Notes: generated from the letters alone by a model not told the origin. Counted from the stretch's first letter, positions 8,302 through 18,886 are shown. The stretch: 64,000 bases of DNA from J014 sp964486055 (GCA_964486055.1 CAZALE010000005.1:1-64000), one strand, 5' to 3'. Program-made: numbers and translations.

Positions 8302-11300
8302 ATGTTGCAGCAAAGACAGGAAAAAAACAAGTTGACTCCGAATTTTGAAGCGATAAGGATTAGCCTGGCATCGCCAGAGAAAATTCGTTCATGGTCCTAC
8401 GGCGAAGTAACCAAACCCGAAACGATAAATTATCGTACCTTTAAGCCAGAGCGAGATGGTCTTTTCTGTGCAAAGATATTTGGCCCCATCTCTGACTGGG
8501 AATGTTTGTGCGGTAAATACAAAAGAATGAAACATCGCGGCGTTATCTGCGATAAATGCGGAGTAGAAGTTACTCAATCTAAGGTCCGTCGTGAGAGGAT
8601 GGGACACATAGAGCTCGCCAGTCCTTGCTCGCATGTCTGGTTCTTCAAGGGCTTACCGTCTCGCATTGGGCATCTGCTTGATATATCTTTGAGGGACCTA
8701 GAAAAAATCTTGTACTTTGAAAACTATGTGGTTATTGATCCAGGTGATGTGCCAGGTTTGAAGGAAAAGCAATTGCTGACAGAGGAAGAATATAGAAGCT
8801 TAATGCGTGAGTATCCACGAGCCTTTGTTGCCAAGATGGGAGCTGAGGCAATCAAGGAATTGCTGATGAAAATAGATGTAGCTCAGCTAGTTGATGAGCT
8901 ACGTCATAAGATGAAGGAGGAAGTTTCGTATCAGAAAAAACTCAGATATGCTAAGAGGTTAAAGGTTGCAAGTGCGTTTCTTAAATCGGGTAACAAGCCG
9001 GAATGGATGATTTTAGACGTTATACCAGTTATTCCGCCGGAACTGCGCCCATTAGTTCCGTTAGATGGCGGTAGATTTGCAACTTCCGATTTAAATGATT
9101 TGTATAGGCGCGTCATTAACAGAAATAATCGTTTAAAGAAGCTAATCGAACTAAAAGCCCCCGAGGTAATCATAAGAAACGAGAAGCGCATGCTTCAAGA
9201 GGCCGTTGATGCTTTATTTGATAATGGTAAGAGGGGAAGAATTTTAAGAGGGGCGAATAATAGGCCGCTGAAATCGCTATCTGGTTCACTTAAAGGAAAG
9301 CAAGGTAGATTTCGTCAGAATTTGCTTGGAAAACGTGTCGATTACTCAGGTAGATCAGTCATAGTTGTAGGTCCTGAGTTAAAGCTACATCAATGCGGAT
9401 TGCCTAAGAAAATGGCGCTGGAGCTTTTCAAGCCATTTATTTATCACAGGTTAGAACTAGAGGGATATGCTACGACTATAAAGCAAGCCCGTGAGATGGT
9501 CGAAAAACAAGATCCGGTTGTGTGGGATATACTCGAAGAAGTTATTAAAGAGCACCCTGTATTGTTAAATCGTGCTCCGACACTCCATAGGTTGGGCATT
9601 CAAGCGTTTGAGCCAGTTTTGGTTGAGGGAAAAGCTATAAAGATTCATCCACTGGTCTGTACTGCTTTCAATGCTGACTTTGATGGTGACCAAATGGCTG
9701 TTCATATACCTCTGTCACCAGAGGCGCAGATAGAGGCTCGGGTGCTAATGCTATCATCAGAGAATTTGCTCTCACCTGCGAATGGTCAGCCCATTGCAGT
9801 ACCTACACAAGATATCGTGTTAGGTTGTTACTACATGACTAGGCCGAGAAATGGGCTAAGGGGAGAAAACAAGTACTTTAACTCGATAGATGAGGTACTA
9901 ATGGCTTTTGATGCGAGGGTCGTGGAGACTCAAACAAAGATAAAGCTACGAATAAAGGGGGACCTGATCGATCTAGAAAAAGAGCACAATCCTCAAGATG
10001 TAATGCGTGCTCATGTTCAGAAAGATGTCAACAGAGTAATAGACACCACTGTAGGAAGAGTCATTTTCAATGAAAAGCTCTCAAGGTACAATCTGCCATT
10101 CATTAACGGAACTTTGAAGAAAAAAGGACTACAATCATTGGTTAATTTTGCCTACCTGCGTTTAGGTCAGGAGAAGACAGTGGCTCTATTGGATGATCTG
10201 AAAGCATTGGGCTTTCTTTATGCCACTAAATCGGGTGTTTCAATTGGCATAGATGACATGGTAACGCCGCCGAACAAGAAAGAGATAATAGACAGAGCGT
10301 ATCAAGAAGTAGCGAAACTGCAGAAGCAATACGAAGAAGCTACTATCACGAACTTGGAGCGCGTCAATAAGGTCACTGCCATATGGTCTGAGGTTACTGA
10401 TGAGGTTGCTCGTGAGATGTTCAAGGCGATGGATGAGAGGGAGAAAGCCAGAAATGAACTTAATCCAATCCTCATGATGGCGGATTCCGGGGCTAGAGGT
10501 TCCGAAGCTCAAATCCGTCAGCTGGCTGGTATGCGAGGATTGATGGCTAAACCCTCAGGAGAAATTATCGAGACTCCCATAGTTGCTAATTTCCGAGAGG
10601 GATTGAACGTATTACAGTACTTTATTTCAACTCACGGTGCAAGAAAAGGTTTGGCTGACACAGCGCTAAAAACAGCCGACTCTGGATATTTGACCCGCCG
10701 ATTGGTCGATGTTGCTCAAGATGTCATTGTATCTGAGTATGACTGTGGGACGCTCAAGGGGATTCTTGCCGAGGCTATAATACGCAATGGTGAAGAAGTA
10801 GAATCACTGCGAGATCGCATAATAGGAAGAACTGCATTGGAAGATATAGTTGATCCTGTCGATGGAGCTATAATCGTTAAAGCAAATCAAGAGATCGACG
10901 AAGATTTAGCTCAAAGAGTTCAGCTATCAGGATTGAAATCAGTCAAGATTAGATCGGTTCTTACGTGTCGGACGAGGAGGGGAGTTTGTGTTAAGTGTTA
11001 CGGTAGGAATCTTGCTACTGGTAAGACCGTTGAAATTGGAGAAGCCATTGGTATTATCGCGGCCCAGAGTATCGGAGAGCCGGGCACTCAGCTAACCATG
11101 AGAACTTTTCACGTCGGTGGGACAGCTCAACTTGAACATGAAACTAAACACGTCGCCTCAATCGACGGAACTGTCAAGTATTCGGATGATTTGAAGGTCA
11201 TTGTCAATAGAGAAGGTGAGAAAATAGCGATTCGTCGACAAGCTGATTTGATGATAATTGATCCTCGTGGTCGTGAAGTTGCGCGCTATCAGATTGTTTA

Positions 11301-12609
11301 TGGAGCTCATGTAAAGGTTGAGAATGGTCAACAAGTGCAAGAAGGAGATGTTTTGGCCACTTGGGATCCTTACACATTTGCCATACTCACGGAAGTTTCT
11401 GGTCGTGTTCATTATCAGGATATAGTTCTGGGTAAGACCGTAGATGAGGATATCGACAAGGTCACAGGTCTAAAGCGTTTAGTAGTTAAGGATTCAGACG
11501 AGAAATATCAACCTCGCATAGAGATTCGCGATGCCAACAATAAGCTAGTTCGTACTTATCCAATGCCTATAAAGGCTAACTTGATGGTGGAGGAAGGTGT
11601 AGAAGTTGAGGCTGGTGACATCATAGCTAAGATCCCAAGGGAAACTCGTAGAACCAAAGATATTGTTGGTGGCTTACCAAGAGTTGTTGAGCTTTTTGAA
11701 GCTCGTCGTCCAGCTGAAACTGCAGTCATGAGCGAGATTGATGGTGTAGTCAAAGAAATTCAGATGACTAAGGGTAAGAGAAAAATAGTGATAGTGGGAG
11801 ATGATGGGAGTGAGCGCGAATACGACATTCCACGTGGTAAGCATGTAAACGTTCAGGAAGGCGATCGTGTGAAAGCTGGAGAGCCACTAATGGATGGTCC
11901 ACTAAATCCACACGATATCTTAAGAGTTCTCGGCATCGAAAAGCTGCAGGAATATCTTGTGAATGAGATACAAGAGGTATATCGTTTGCAAGGAGTCAAC
12001 ATTAATGACAAGCACATTGAGGTAATTGTTCGTCAAATGCTTCGATGGGTGAAGATAAAAGATGTTGGCGATACTGACTTCCTGATTGAAGAACAAGTAG
12101 ATCGTTTTCGTTTCGAGGATGAAAACAGACGGGTAATAGAAAAAGGTGGCAGACCTGCGACTGCTGAACCTATGCTGCTCGGTATAACTAAAGCTTCGCT
12201 ATCAACTGACTCTTTCATTTCTGCGGCATCATTCCAGGAGACCACAAGAGTTTTGACAGAGGCTGCTGTTTCAGGAAGAGTAGATTATCTACGTGGACTG
12301 AAAGAAAATGTAATAATGGGACGTCTGATTCCAGCAGGCACAGGAATGAAGCGTTACAGAAACGTTAGAATTGCGGATGACCCAACCATGGATAAGAAGA
12401 AACCAGATGAGTATGATGAACTGTTGCAGACTGTCTACAAAGAAGCTCTCTTAGTCCGATCCTCTGATGATGTCATGCAGGAACTCGAATCATTTGATGA
12501 AGATAAAGAATCAGACGTGGACGAATTAGAAGCGATGGAGGAGATGGAAGAAATTTATAATGTGCCTGATAACCTAGAAAATCTTGATGGCGAAGACTAT
12601 GATTTCTAA
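8302..12609 (+). CDS. rpoC: DNA-directed RNA polymerase subunit beta-prime
   Basis: A 1435-residue beta-prime, collinear with the E. coli protein (1407). The N-terminal zinc site is C68, C70, C83 and C86. The catalytic Mg-binding loop NADFDGDQM is at 457-465. The second zinc site is C815, C889, C896 and C899, matching E. coli spacing. The C terminus is acidic (rich in Glu/Asp after about residue 1400). The ATG at 8302 has gaggaga upstream. It ends the tuf-rpoC block; a strong terminator begins 26 bases after the stop. Confidence 0.98.
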   Translation: MLQQRQEKNKLTPNFEAIRISLASPEKIRSWSYGEVTKPETINYRTFKPERDGLFCAKIFGPISDWECLCGKYKRMKHRGVICDKCGVEVTQSKVRRERMGHIELASPCSHVWFFKGLPSRIGHLLDISLRDLEKILYFENYVVIDPGDVPGLKEKQLLTEEEYRSLMREYPRAFVAKMGAEAIKELLMKIDVAQLVDELRHKMKEEVSYQKKLRYAKRLKVASAFLKSGNKPEWMILDVIPVIPPELRPLVPLDGGRFATSDLNDLYRRVINRNNRLKKLIELKAPEVIIRNEKRMLQEAVDALFDNGKRGRILRGANNRPLKSLSGSLKGKQGRFRQNLLGKRVDYSGRSVIVVGPELKLHQCGLPKKMALELFKPFIYHRLELEGYATTIKQAREMVEKQDPVVWDILEEVIKEHPVLLNRAPTLHRLGIQAFEPVLVEGKAIKIHPLVCTAFNADFDGDQMAVHIPLSPEAQIEARVLMLSSENLLSPANGQPIAVPTQDIVLGCYYMTRPRNGLRGENKYFNSIDEVLMAFDARVVETQTKIKLRIKGDLIDLEKEHNPQDVMRAHVQKDVNRVIDTTVGRVIFNEKLSRYNLPFINGTLKKKGLQSLVNFAYLRLGQEKTVALLDDLKALGFLYATKSGVSIGIDDMVTPPNKKEIIDRAYQEVAKLQKQYEEATITNLERVNKVTAIWSEVTDEVAREMFKAMDEREKARNELNPILMMADSGARGSEAQIRQLAGMRGLMAKPSGEIIETPIVANFREGLNVLQYFISTHGARKGLADTALKTADSGYLTRRLVDVAQDVIVSEYDCGTLKGILAEAIIRNGEEVESLRDRIIGRTALEDIVDPVDGAIIVKANQEIDEDLAQRVQLSGLKSVKIRSVLTCRTRRGVCVKCYGRNLATGKTVEIGEAIGIIAAQSIGEPGTQLTMRTFHVGGTAQLEHETKHVASIDGTVKYSDDLKVIVNREGEKIAIRRQADLMIIDPRGREVARYQIVYGAHVKVENGQQVQEGDVLATWDPYTFAILTEVSGRVHYQDIVLGKTVDEDIDKVTGLKRLVVKDSDEKYQPRIEIRDANNKLVRTYPMPIKANLMVEEGVEVEAGDIIAKIPRETRRTKDIVGGLPRVVELFEARRPAETAVMSEIDGVVKEIQMTKGKRKIVIVGDDGSEREYDIPRGKHVNVQEGDRVKAGEPLMDGPLNPHDILRVLGIEKLQEYLVNEIQEVYRLQGVNINDKHIEVIVRQMLRWVKIKDVGDTDFLIEEQVDRFRFEDENRRVIEKGGRPATAEPMLLGITKASLSTDSFISAASFQETTRVLTEAAVSGRVDYLRGLKENVIMGRLIPAGTGMKRYRNVRIADDPTMDKKKPDEYDELLQTVYKEALLVRSSDDVMQELESFDEDKESDVDELEAMEEMEEIYNVPDNLENLDGEDYDF

Positions 12610-12634
12610 TTAAGCTGTAACTTCAGATCAACCT

Positions 12635-12673
12635 AAAAGAGAGCCATTTTTCTCTGGCTCTCTTTTATTTTTT
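12635..12673 (+). terminator. Intrinsic terminator after rpoC
   Basis: A perfect 12-bp stem, aaaagagagcca (12635-12646) with tggctctctttt (12655-12666), loop 8, followed by atttttt. It closes the rplKAJL-rpoBC transcript. Confidence 0.93.
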
Positions 12674-12735
12674 CGAGGATTCATTACTTTTATCTTTGAC
12701 AACCCTTGTAAAGTTGAGCGAATCTTTATCTAGTC

Positions 12736-14073
12736 ATGCTAGGTAGAATTTACAAATTACTAATTATCATACTGATGCCGGCTGCAGTGTTAGATATTAA
12801 TGTTTGCTACTCTCAGAGCGATAAAGCGACAAGACCTCGAATTGTTATTACTGACTCTACCAGAGACTCTCGTGATATTGAGAAAACGCAATCAGATCCT
12901 TCGGAAGCTTCATCTAGTAGGCCTCAGGTCATAATTAGAGATATACGAAATGAAAAAATACCTTCCTCGCAATCGGACCCGTCTTCTTCACCCACAAAGA
13001 TTGTGCCTGTGCAGTCTGAAAAATCTAACTTTACGATAAGCAATGAGCAGTCATCAAAATGGGATCTACTCACGATAAAAAGTAAAATAGCCGAGGCAAA
13101 AAGACTTTTGCAATCGAAGCCACTTTTGACGTCTTTGTTGGACAGCTCAAAAGTTGATACTAGCGTTGTTCGGCTAGCTTATTATGACAAAAAGAGGAAC
13201 AGAATAGATTATGTTACGATTTCCAAATCTCTTTTTCTTAAAGGAGGTGCAGAATTTCCGGCCTCTAGCTCTGACGGTAACATGGTGATAATTCGTGTAA
13301 TTCGTGGTAATGGAGTTAACACTCCGGTTACCATCTGGGAGGATGGTGAGTTTCATGTTCCTTTAGTTGTTCAATATCCAATTGAGAGGGGAGGATTTCA
13401 TCGTGAGACTGCTTATTACGTTTCAACTCATCCAGGACTTGTAACACCAGAGATTGTACAGATAGGAAAGATATATGTTCGTAACCTAGTAGATGCTGCC
13501 CGTTCGTCGTTAAAGGAAAAAGGAATTTTCGTATCAAAAGAGCTAGCGAATATAGCCGAGAGGCTGATAGTTGTAGAACATGTTGATCATTACAGATTCC
13601 GTAACGAATATCACCTCAACATTTTCAATGACATATATGCACTTTGTGCTCTCAATGAGGGACAGACTTATGCTTATGCCATTAGCTCTGCTGGTGCCGG
13701 GGGCCTTGTCCAAATGATTCCGTCGACATATGCGATTGTCAGAAATCGCTTTTACAATGTGGGATTGATACCAGATTTTGTTGATGGAATGAGAAATCAT
13801 CTTAATGCTGTGAAGGCGATGTTACTGTACATGAAGATGGTTTGGGAAGACTTGTTGATGAACGATGTCGTTTACCAGGCTCTGCAGAGCGGAATAGCCA
13901 CTCAAAAAGAGCTAATCGCAGCTGGATACAACTCAAATCCAGCCAGACTACCGCTTTATATTCAGCGCGGCGGTGCAAACTGGAGAGAGCTAATACCCGC
14001 TGAGACCAAAATCTATCTCGAAATTTACCGGTCCATGGAATTATTTGTTCCATTAGAGCCTAGAAAGGAGTAA
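12736..14073 (+). CDS. Exported lytic-transglycosylase-like protein (divergent SLT domain)
   Basis: A 445-residue protein. Residues 1-26 look like a signal peptide (basic start, hydrophobic LLIIILMPAAVLD). A Ser/Pro-rich low-complexity linker runs to about residue 105. The C-terminal part (about 295-430) resembles the soluble lytic transglycosylase fold: NEGQTYAYAISSAGAGG with E308 in the place of the catalytic glutamate, then GLVQMIPSTY (323-332), and AGYNSNPARL (396-405) like the family's AYNAGPGRV motif. Such enzymes cleave peptidoglycan to 1,6-anhydroMurNAc. Residues 140-250 are an extra domain I do not recognise. The family assignment is by motif only; it could be a non-catalytic relative. 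It follows the rpoC terminator and so has its own promoter. Confidence 0.65.
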   Translation: MLGRIYKLLIIILMPAAVLDINVCYSQSDKATRPRIVITDSTRDSRDIEKTQSDPSEASSSRPQVIIRDIRNEKIPSSQSDPSSSPTKIVPVQSEKSNFTISNEQSSKWDLLTIKSKIAEAKRLLQSKPLLTSLLDSSKVDTSVVRLAYYDKKRNRIDYVTISKSLFLKGGAEFPASSSDGNMVIIRVIRGNGVNTPVTIWEDGEFHVPLVVQYPIERGGFHRETAYYVSTHPGLVTPEIVQIGKIYVRNLVDAARSSLKEKGIFVSKELANIAERLIVVEHVDHYRFRNEYHLNIFNDIYALCALNEGQTYAYAISSAGAGGLVQMIPSTYAIVRNRFYNVGLIPDFVDGMRNHLNAVKAMLLYMKMVWEDLLMNDVVYQALQSGIATQKELIAAGYNSNPARLPLYIQRGGANWRELIPAETKIYLEIYRSMELFVPLEPRKE

Positions 14074-14374
14074 TGATCATCCTGAGCTTCTTTCACTCTG
14101 ACTGCGTTTGCGATAAGTATTCTTTCTGGATATTTATTTTACTAACTGTGTAAAAGAGGCTGCTGATGAGTTGAGGTTCTATGTTCTGTGCGGGATTAGC
14201 TGATCAAGAAAATTGTGAGCTAGAGAAACAGCTGATAACTTAAAGGAAAAGACAAACACTTATGCCCTTGTTATGTGTTTCAATTGAAAAACCATCAGAT
14301 TTTTTTGGGATTGAAGCTTGAAGGAATTCGCGCTTTACTCTATCAACCATTTTGGGTCAATAGATTTTATTAGG
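14074..14374 (+). other. Intergenic region between convergent genes
   Basis: A 301-base gap between the convergent lytic-transglycosylase-like gene and alaS. I see no open frame with a start, no tRNA and no clear terminator hairpin with a T-run on either strand. A run of seven T at about 14301 lacks a strong stem. Confidence 0.5.
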
Positions 14375-17071
14375 CTAACCATTTGTTAGCATGCGATCAA
14401 TGATTTCATATGTTTTTTTGATAGCTAATTCTAGTTTTTCCGGATCAGTGCCTCCGCCTTCGGCCATGTCATCTCTACCACCACCACGTCCTGAAACTAT
14501 CGGGGCAATCTCATTTACTAATTTACCTGCTTTTATCCTATCCGTAAGATCAGAAGATACTCTAACCACGAACGAGACTTTTCCATCATCCTTCTTAGCT
14601 AAAACTACAACTCCTGACTTAAGTTTTGATAATAGATTATCCGATAGATGTCTCATCCCGCTTTTGTCCAAGCCATCGATCACTTTGGCGAGAACTTTAA
14701 CACCTGCAATCTCCTTTGCCTCGTCTCCATTGTTCTGAATGCTCGCTCCTGTAGCAATTTTTAATTTTAGCTCCTCATTCTCTCTTTTTAGTCGTTTTAT
14801 TTCTTCCTGTAGTTTTTCTATCGCAGATGCTAGCTGGTCTCGCTGAGTTTTTAATATGGAAAGAGATTTTTCGATTATTTTTTCATCTTCTCTGAATCTT
14901 TCAAACGCATCGAAGCCAGTTATTGCCCGAAGCCTACGCACCCCTGAAGCGATGGCCTCATCGGAGATTATTTTGAATGCTCCTATATCTCCTGTGGCCC
15001 TGACGTGAGTGCCACCACATAGCTCCTTGGAAAAAGTGCCGTCTCCAACGCTAAGAACCCTAACTTGAGATCCATATTTCTCGCCAAATAAAGCTACAGC
15101 ACCTGACCTCATTGCATTTTCAAGGTCCATAATGTCAGTTTTAACTGGCTCATTTTTCAGGATGTAATAATTCACCAGATCCTCTATTTCTTGAATTTCT
15201 TCTTCCGTAAGAGGTTGATAATGTGTGTAGTCGAAACGGAGATAGTTTGGAGCTACTACTGAGCCTGCTTGTTTTACATGAGAGCCAAGAACCTCTTTTA
15301 ATGCGGCGTGAACTAAATGTGTTGCCGTATGATTACGACGTGTCGCATCTCTACGCTCTTCGTCGACGATTGCTGTTAAAGTATCACCAACTCCAACTTT
15401 ACCCTTTATCACCCTCGATTTATGTAATATCAAACCTTGTATCGGGGCAAATGTATCAACAACCTCTATCTTTGTGTTTTGATTTACTAGAATCCCCGTG
15501 TCACCGACCTGCCCGCCGGCTTCGGCATAAAAAGGGGTTTCATTTAGAATTATTAAGCCCTCTTCCCCTTGATTTAATCTCTCTACTTGTCTTTCGTTCT
15601 TTATTATTGCAGTAACAAGGCAATTCTCTAGTTTCGTTGTCTCGTACCCACGAAAAATGGTTGCTGGAATCTTTTCGGCTACATCTTGATACACTGGGTT
15701 TATTATGGATTTTCGTTCGGTTTTTCCTACCTCGCTTTGTTTTTGAATTTCTTGCAGAGCCCTTTCAAATTCAGAGTTGAAAGCCTCTTCGCTTATGTCT
15801 ATGCCCTTTTCTACCATCTTGACTCTAATAAGGTCGCGGGGCGTTCCGAAGGTATCGTATAAGCGTGCCAACTCGTAAAAGTCTAGTGTTTTATTTTCCG
15901 AGAATATTTCATTAAGTTTTTCAAGCCCAACCGTCAAGGTCTTGCCGAATCTCTCTTCTTCCAGTCTTGTCATTTTCAGTATGAAATCTCTTTGAGTTTC
16001 GAGTTCTGGATAAGCATCTTTCATCAGATCGACCACAAAGTCGCATACTTTGAATAAAAAGGGTTTTGTCACATCGAGATGTTCACGAGCTTGGTAAATG
16101 GCTCGTCGCATTATTTTTCTCAGCACATAGTTTCTACCCTCATTGCCCGGTAAGATTCCATCAGCTATTGCGAATGCTGTAGCGCGTGCATGATCTGCAA
16201 TGACTCTCATTGCAAAGCCCTCGATGCTGTCAGGTAAGTAAGTTTTACCGACCAACTGGGAGGTAAAATCTATGATTGGTTTTATCAGATCCGTATCGTA
16301 ATTAGATTTGACTCCTTGAAGGACGGCGGTGATTCTTTCTAGTCCCATCCCGGTATCAACAGATGGAGCTGGTAGAGGCCTTAATTCAAAAACTCCTTTC
16401 GCCACCTCAACCCTTTCGAACTGCATGAATACAAGATTCCATATTTCTATCGTGGTATCGCCTTGCGGAGCATTTACCAAATCTGCACGATTTTTCTCCG
16501 GATTCTCTGGTTCATCACCCATGTAGTAATGAATTTCTGAGCATGGACCGCAAGGTCCAGTCTCTCCCATTTGCCAAAAATTGTCTTTTCTTCCGAAACC
16601 AAGAATTCGTTCTTTTGGGGCTCCTACCTCCTCCCATAATTTTCTGGCTTCTTCGTCTGCGGGTATCTCATCATCACCTGCGAAAACGGTAAACCATAAC
16701 CGATTTTTGTCTAGTTTTAGTTCATTAACTAAGAAATCCCAGGCGTATTGAATAGCCTCTTTTTTAAAATAATCGCCAAATGAGAAGTTCCCCAGCATTT
16801 CGAAGAAGGTATGATGACGTGCCGTTCTACCAACCTCGTCTAAATCGTTATGTTTGCCGCCCGCGCGTATACACTTTTGTGCGGTTACTGCTCGCTTATA
16901 ATCCCTTTTTTCGAGCCCTGTGAATACATCTTTAAACTGATTCATACCGGCGTTTGTGAATAACAACGTTGGATCATTTGCCGGTAGAAGTGGGGATGAG
17001 TGAACTATTTTATGCCCATGCTTCTCAAAGTACTTTAGAAATCTGGTTCTTATTTCATTTCCACTGATCAT
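14375..17071 (-). CDS. alaS: Alanine-tRNA ligase
   Basis: An 898-residue class II synthetase charging tRNA-Ala, slightly longer than E. coli (875). The N terminus, MISGNEIRTRFLKYFEKHGH, then NAGMNQFKDVFTGLE and RHHTFFEMLGNFSFGDYFKK are typical of the catalytic domain. The editing domain has HTATHLVHAAL and CGGTHVRATGDIG, the zinc-dependent mischarged-tRNA deacylation site. The C-Ala domain ends with GRGGGRDDMAEGG. It lies 45 bases downstream of the pseudopilin gene on the same strand and may share its transcript. Confidence 0.97.
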   Translation of the reverse strand: MISGNEIRTRFLKYFEKHGHKIVHSSPLLPANDPTLLFTNAGMNQFKDVFTGLEKRDYKRAVTAQKCIRAGGKHNDLDEVGRTARHHTFFEMLGNFSFGDYFKKEAIQYAWDFLVNELKLDKNRLWFTVFAGDDEIPADEEARKLWEEVGAPKERILGFGRKDNFWQMGETGPCGPCSEIHYYMGDEPENPEKNRADLVNAPQGDTTIEIWNLVFMQFERVEVAKGVFELRPLPAPSVDTGMGLERITAVLQGVKSNYDTDLIKPIIDFTSQLVGKTYLPDSIEGFAMRVIADHARATAFAIADGILPGNEGRNYVLRKIMRRAIYQAREHLDVTKPFLFKVCDFVVDLMKDAYPELETQRDFILKMTRLEEERFGKTLTVGLEKLNEIFSENKTLDFYELARLYDTFGTPRDLIRVKMVEKGIDISEEAFNSEFERALQEIQKQSEVGKTERKSIINPVYQDVAEKIPATIFRGYETTKLENCLVTAIIKNERQVERLNQGEEGLIILNETPFYAEAGGQVGDTGILVNQNTKIEVVDTFAPIQGLILHKSRVIKGKVGVGDTLTAIVDEERRDATRRNHTATHLVHAALKEVLGSHVKQAGSVVAPNYLRFDYTHYQPLTEEEIQEIEDLVNYYILKNEPVKTDIMDLENAMRSGAVALFGEKYGSQVRVLSVGDGTFSKELCGGTHVRATGDIGAFKIISDEAIASGVRRLRAITGFDAFERFREDEKIIEKSLSILKTQRDQLASAIEKLQEEIKRLKRENEELKLKIATGASIQNNGDEAKEIAGVKVLAKVIDGLDKSGMRHLSDNLLSKLKSGVVVLAKKDDGKVSFVVRVSSDLTDRIKAGKLVNEIAPIVSGRGGGRDDMAEGGGTDPEKLELAIKKTYEIIDRMLTNG

Positions 17072-17116
17072 AAGTGCAAAATTAATTTTATCACGAAATG
17101 AGGCAGAGATTCTTTA

Positions 17117-17809
17117 TTAGGGAGTTGTTTTCTGATTGGGGTTAGGGATTATGGTTTGCGGATTTATTGCGGCGGTTGCACTGCCTCGAAACAAAGGAGT
17201 GAAAACCCATTTTGAATGATTTTCGATGCCGTAATAAGCAATGATTGATTTTGATGTGCTTTTGCTTACCACGCCGATGAAGGGGCGATTTTCCGTAGTA
17301 AGCTCGTTATAACCAGGATCAGTCTCATCTGCTGAGGCTTCTTTTTCTTCATCAGTTTTGGTGTCTATGCTAGTTAGAAATACTCCGACTTGATTAACCA
17401 TGGTCGGGTGTACATTTTCTGAGGATGGTAGAGCTCCTCCCATGTAGTTTTGTACTCTTCTGGCAAAGTTTTTAAGCACTGGGCTATTAATTTCGACCAG
17501 TAGCCATTTTCCATCCTCGCTTAGTGGATCTATTGCTGCAGATGGCCGTAGAATCTGACGTTTTTTAGTACCATCAGGTAGTCCATCTAATAGATCATCT
17601 ATTGAACTTGGCAGACGCGTTCCTTGATAAAAATTTACATATTGGCGAATAGCCTCTGCTACTTCCTCACCCCGGCGTATTGCCTCAATCTCCTTTTCAC
17701 GTTGAACTTCGCGTTGGATGCTCGGAGCAACAGCTAGTAGTAAAATGGCAATTAATGTCATCATTGCCATTAAAGTTATAGTCGTATAACCTCTCTCATC
17801 TATTGCCAT
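17117..17809 (-). CDS. Type IV pilin/type II secretion pseudopilin-like protein
   Basis: A 230-residue protein with a short prepilin-type leader, MAIDERG, followed by Y and a hydrophobic helix (about residues 8-30), as expected for PilD-type cleavage and methylation. The globular part starts with a charged helix (REVQREKEIEAIRRGEEVAEA) typical of GspG-like pseudopilins. The start at 17809 is chosen because it gives the prepilin leader and overlaps the upstream gene by 14 bases; the longer open frame to 17977 reads the upstream gene in another frame. Position 5 of the mature chain is Thr instead of the usual Glu. It follows the pilN/O/P-like genes, so a role in pilus or secretion assembly is likely. 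Confidence 0.75.
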   Translation of the reverse strand: MAIDERGYTTITLMAMMTLIAILLLAVAPSIQREVQREKEIEAIRRGEEVAEAIRQYVNFYQGTRLPSSIDDLLDGLPDGTKKRQILRPSAAIDPLSEDGKWLLVEINSPVLKNFARRVQNYMGGALPSSENVHPTMVNQVGVFLTSIDTKTDEEKEASADETDPGYNELTTENRPFIGVVSKSTSKSIIAYYGIENHSKWVFTPLFRGSATAAINPQTIIPNPNQKTTP

Positions 17810-18875
17810 CTTCGTCATCCTCATCGTCTGATTTTTCCTGTTTTTTCTTTTGATTAGGTGGTACGTAGCGAGGAATGTTTGGCGGAATACCAGGAATAAC
17901 CTCTTGCTGTGGTGGATTTGGAACTGTAACTGGCGGTGCAATGAACGCATCTGGTGGAAAGCCAGGCGGAACTTCATTTCTGCGAGTAGGATTAGTCTCA
18001 GTGGATTGAGTGAGTGGTAGACGATGACGAAAACCTAGTTCTACATCTTCGAGTACTACCTCTTTTGAGGATATGCTAACAACGCGAAATCGATTTCCTA
18101 CGATATCGCCTAGTCTAGCACCAAATGGAGTTTGATCTTGCTGCTGAAAGTACGCAGTGTCATTATTATAGCTTCTACGTGCTATAAGTCCTATGTACTT
18201 GAATTGTGGGACTGGAGCCGGTTGAACTGTAAGGCTCACTGGCAATGAATATAGTTTTCCATCTACAGAACGTACCTCTATTTGCTTAGTTCCTTCAGTA
18301 GCTAAGAGTGCTGAAGGGATATCAGCGATGAGTTTTTGAGGACCTACAAAAATCGTAGGAAGTTGGCTTCCATTCCAAAAAATGTAGGTTGAGGGGGTAA
18401 AATTTCCACCATTCACCTCAAGTTTTAATGATCGAGTGCCGACATATACGCTTTGTGGATTGATGAAGGTAATTACAAGAGGTGGTGTAGGCGTTGGCTT
18501 CGGAGTTGGCATTTCGGGCGTTGGAGTTGGTTGGTACGGGGTAGGTGGTGGAGGCTCATAAAATGCGAATATATTACGTCCGGCCTCTGGTGCAAGAAAA
18601 GCTGATGGATTATAGTTTACCGGAGTTGTCAACCACTCGGATTCGATATCTGATTGATTCACTATTTGTGAGGATTGCTCCAAAGACGTAGTTTGAGATT
18701 GAGAAGAGTTGAGCGATGCAGATGAAGTGTTCCGGGGAGTCATCGGCTGCGATCTTTTACTAATCAATATCCCGCCAAATGTGTATATTAAAGAGGCAAT
18801 GGCTAAGACACCAAGCACTATCGCAGCGATTATCTTTTTCTTTTCCGCCTCAGATTTATTAGCAAAGATTCTCAT
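17796..18875 (-). CDS. PilP-like pilus assembly protein with TIG domain
   Basis: A 359-residue inner-membrane protein: one transmembrane segment (about residues 14-34), a Ser/Thr and Pro-rich linker (PTPTPEMPTPKPTPTPPL), an IPT/TIG-type Ig-like domain (about 130-205), then a PilP/GspC-like beta domain (FGARLGDIVGNRFRVVSI, about 240-285), and a charged tail. PilP joins the inner-membrane PilM-N-O platform to the PilQ secretin. The ATG at 18875 is preferred over 18890 because gggag precedes it at proper spacing. The domain calls are by pattern and gene order (N-O-P). Confidence 0.65.
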   Translation of the reverse strand: MRIFANKSEAEKKKIIAAIVLGVLAIASLIYTFGGILISKRSQPMTPRNTSSASLNSSQSQTTSLEQSSQIVNQSDIESEWLTTPVNYNPSAFLAPEAGRNIFAFYEPPPPTPYQPTPTPEMPTPKPTPTPPLVITFINPQSVYVGTRSLKLEVNGGNFTPSTYIFWNGSQLPTIFVGPQKLIADIPSALLATEGTKQIEVRSVDGKLYSLPVSLTVQPAPVPQFKYIGLIARRSYNNDTAYFQQQDQTPFGARLGDIVGNRFRVVSISSKEVVLEDVELGFRHRLPLTQSTETNPTRRNEVPPGFPPDAFIAPPVTVPNPPQQEVIPGIPPNIPRYVPPNQKKKQEKSDDEDDEDGNR

Positions 18876-18886
18876 TATATCTCCCT

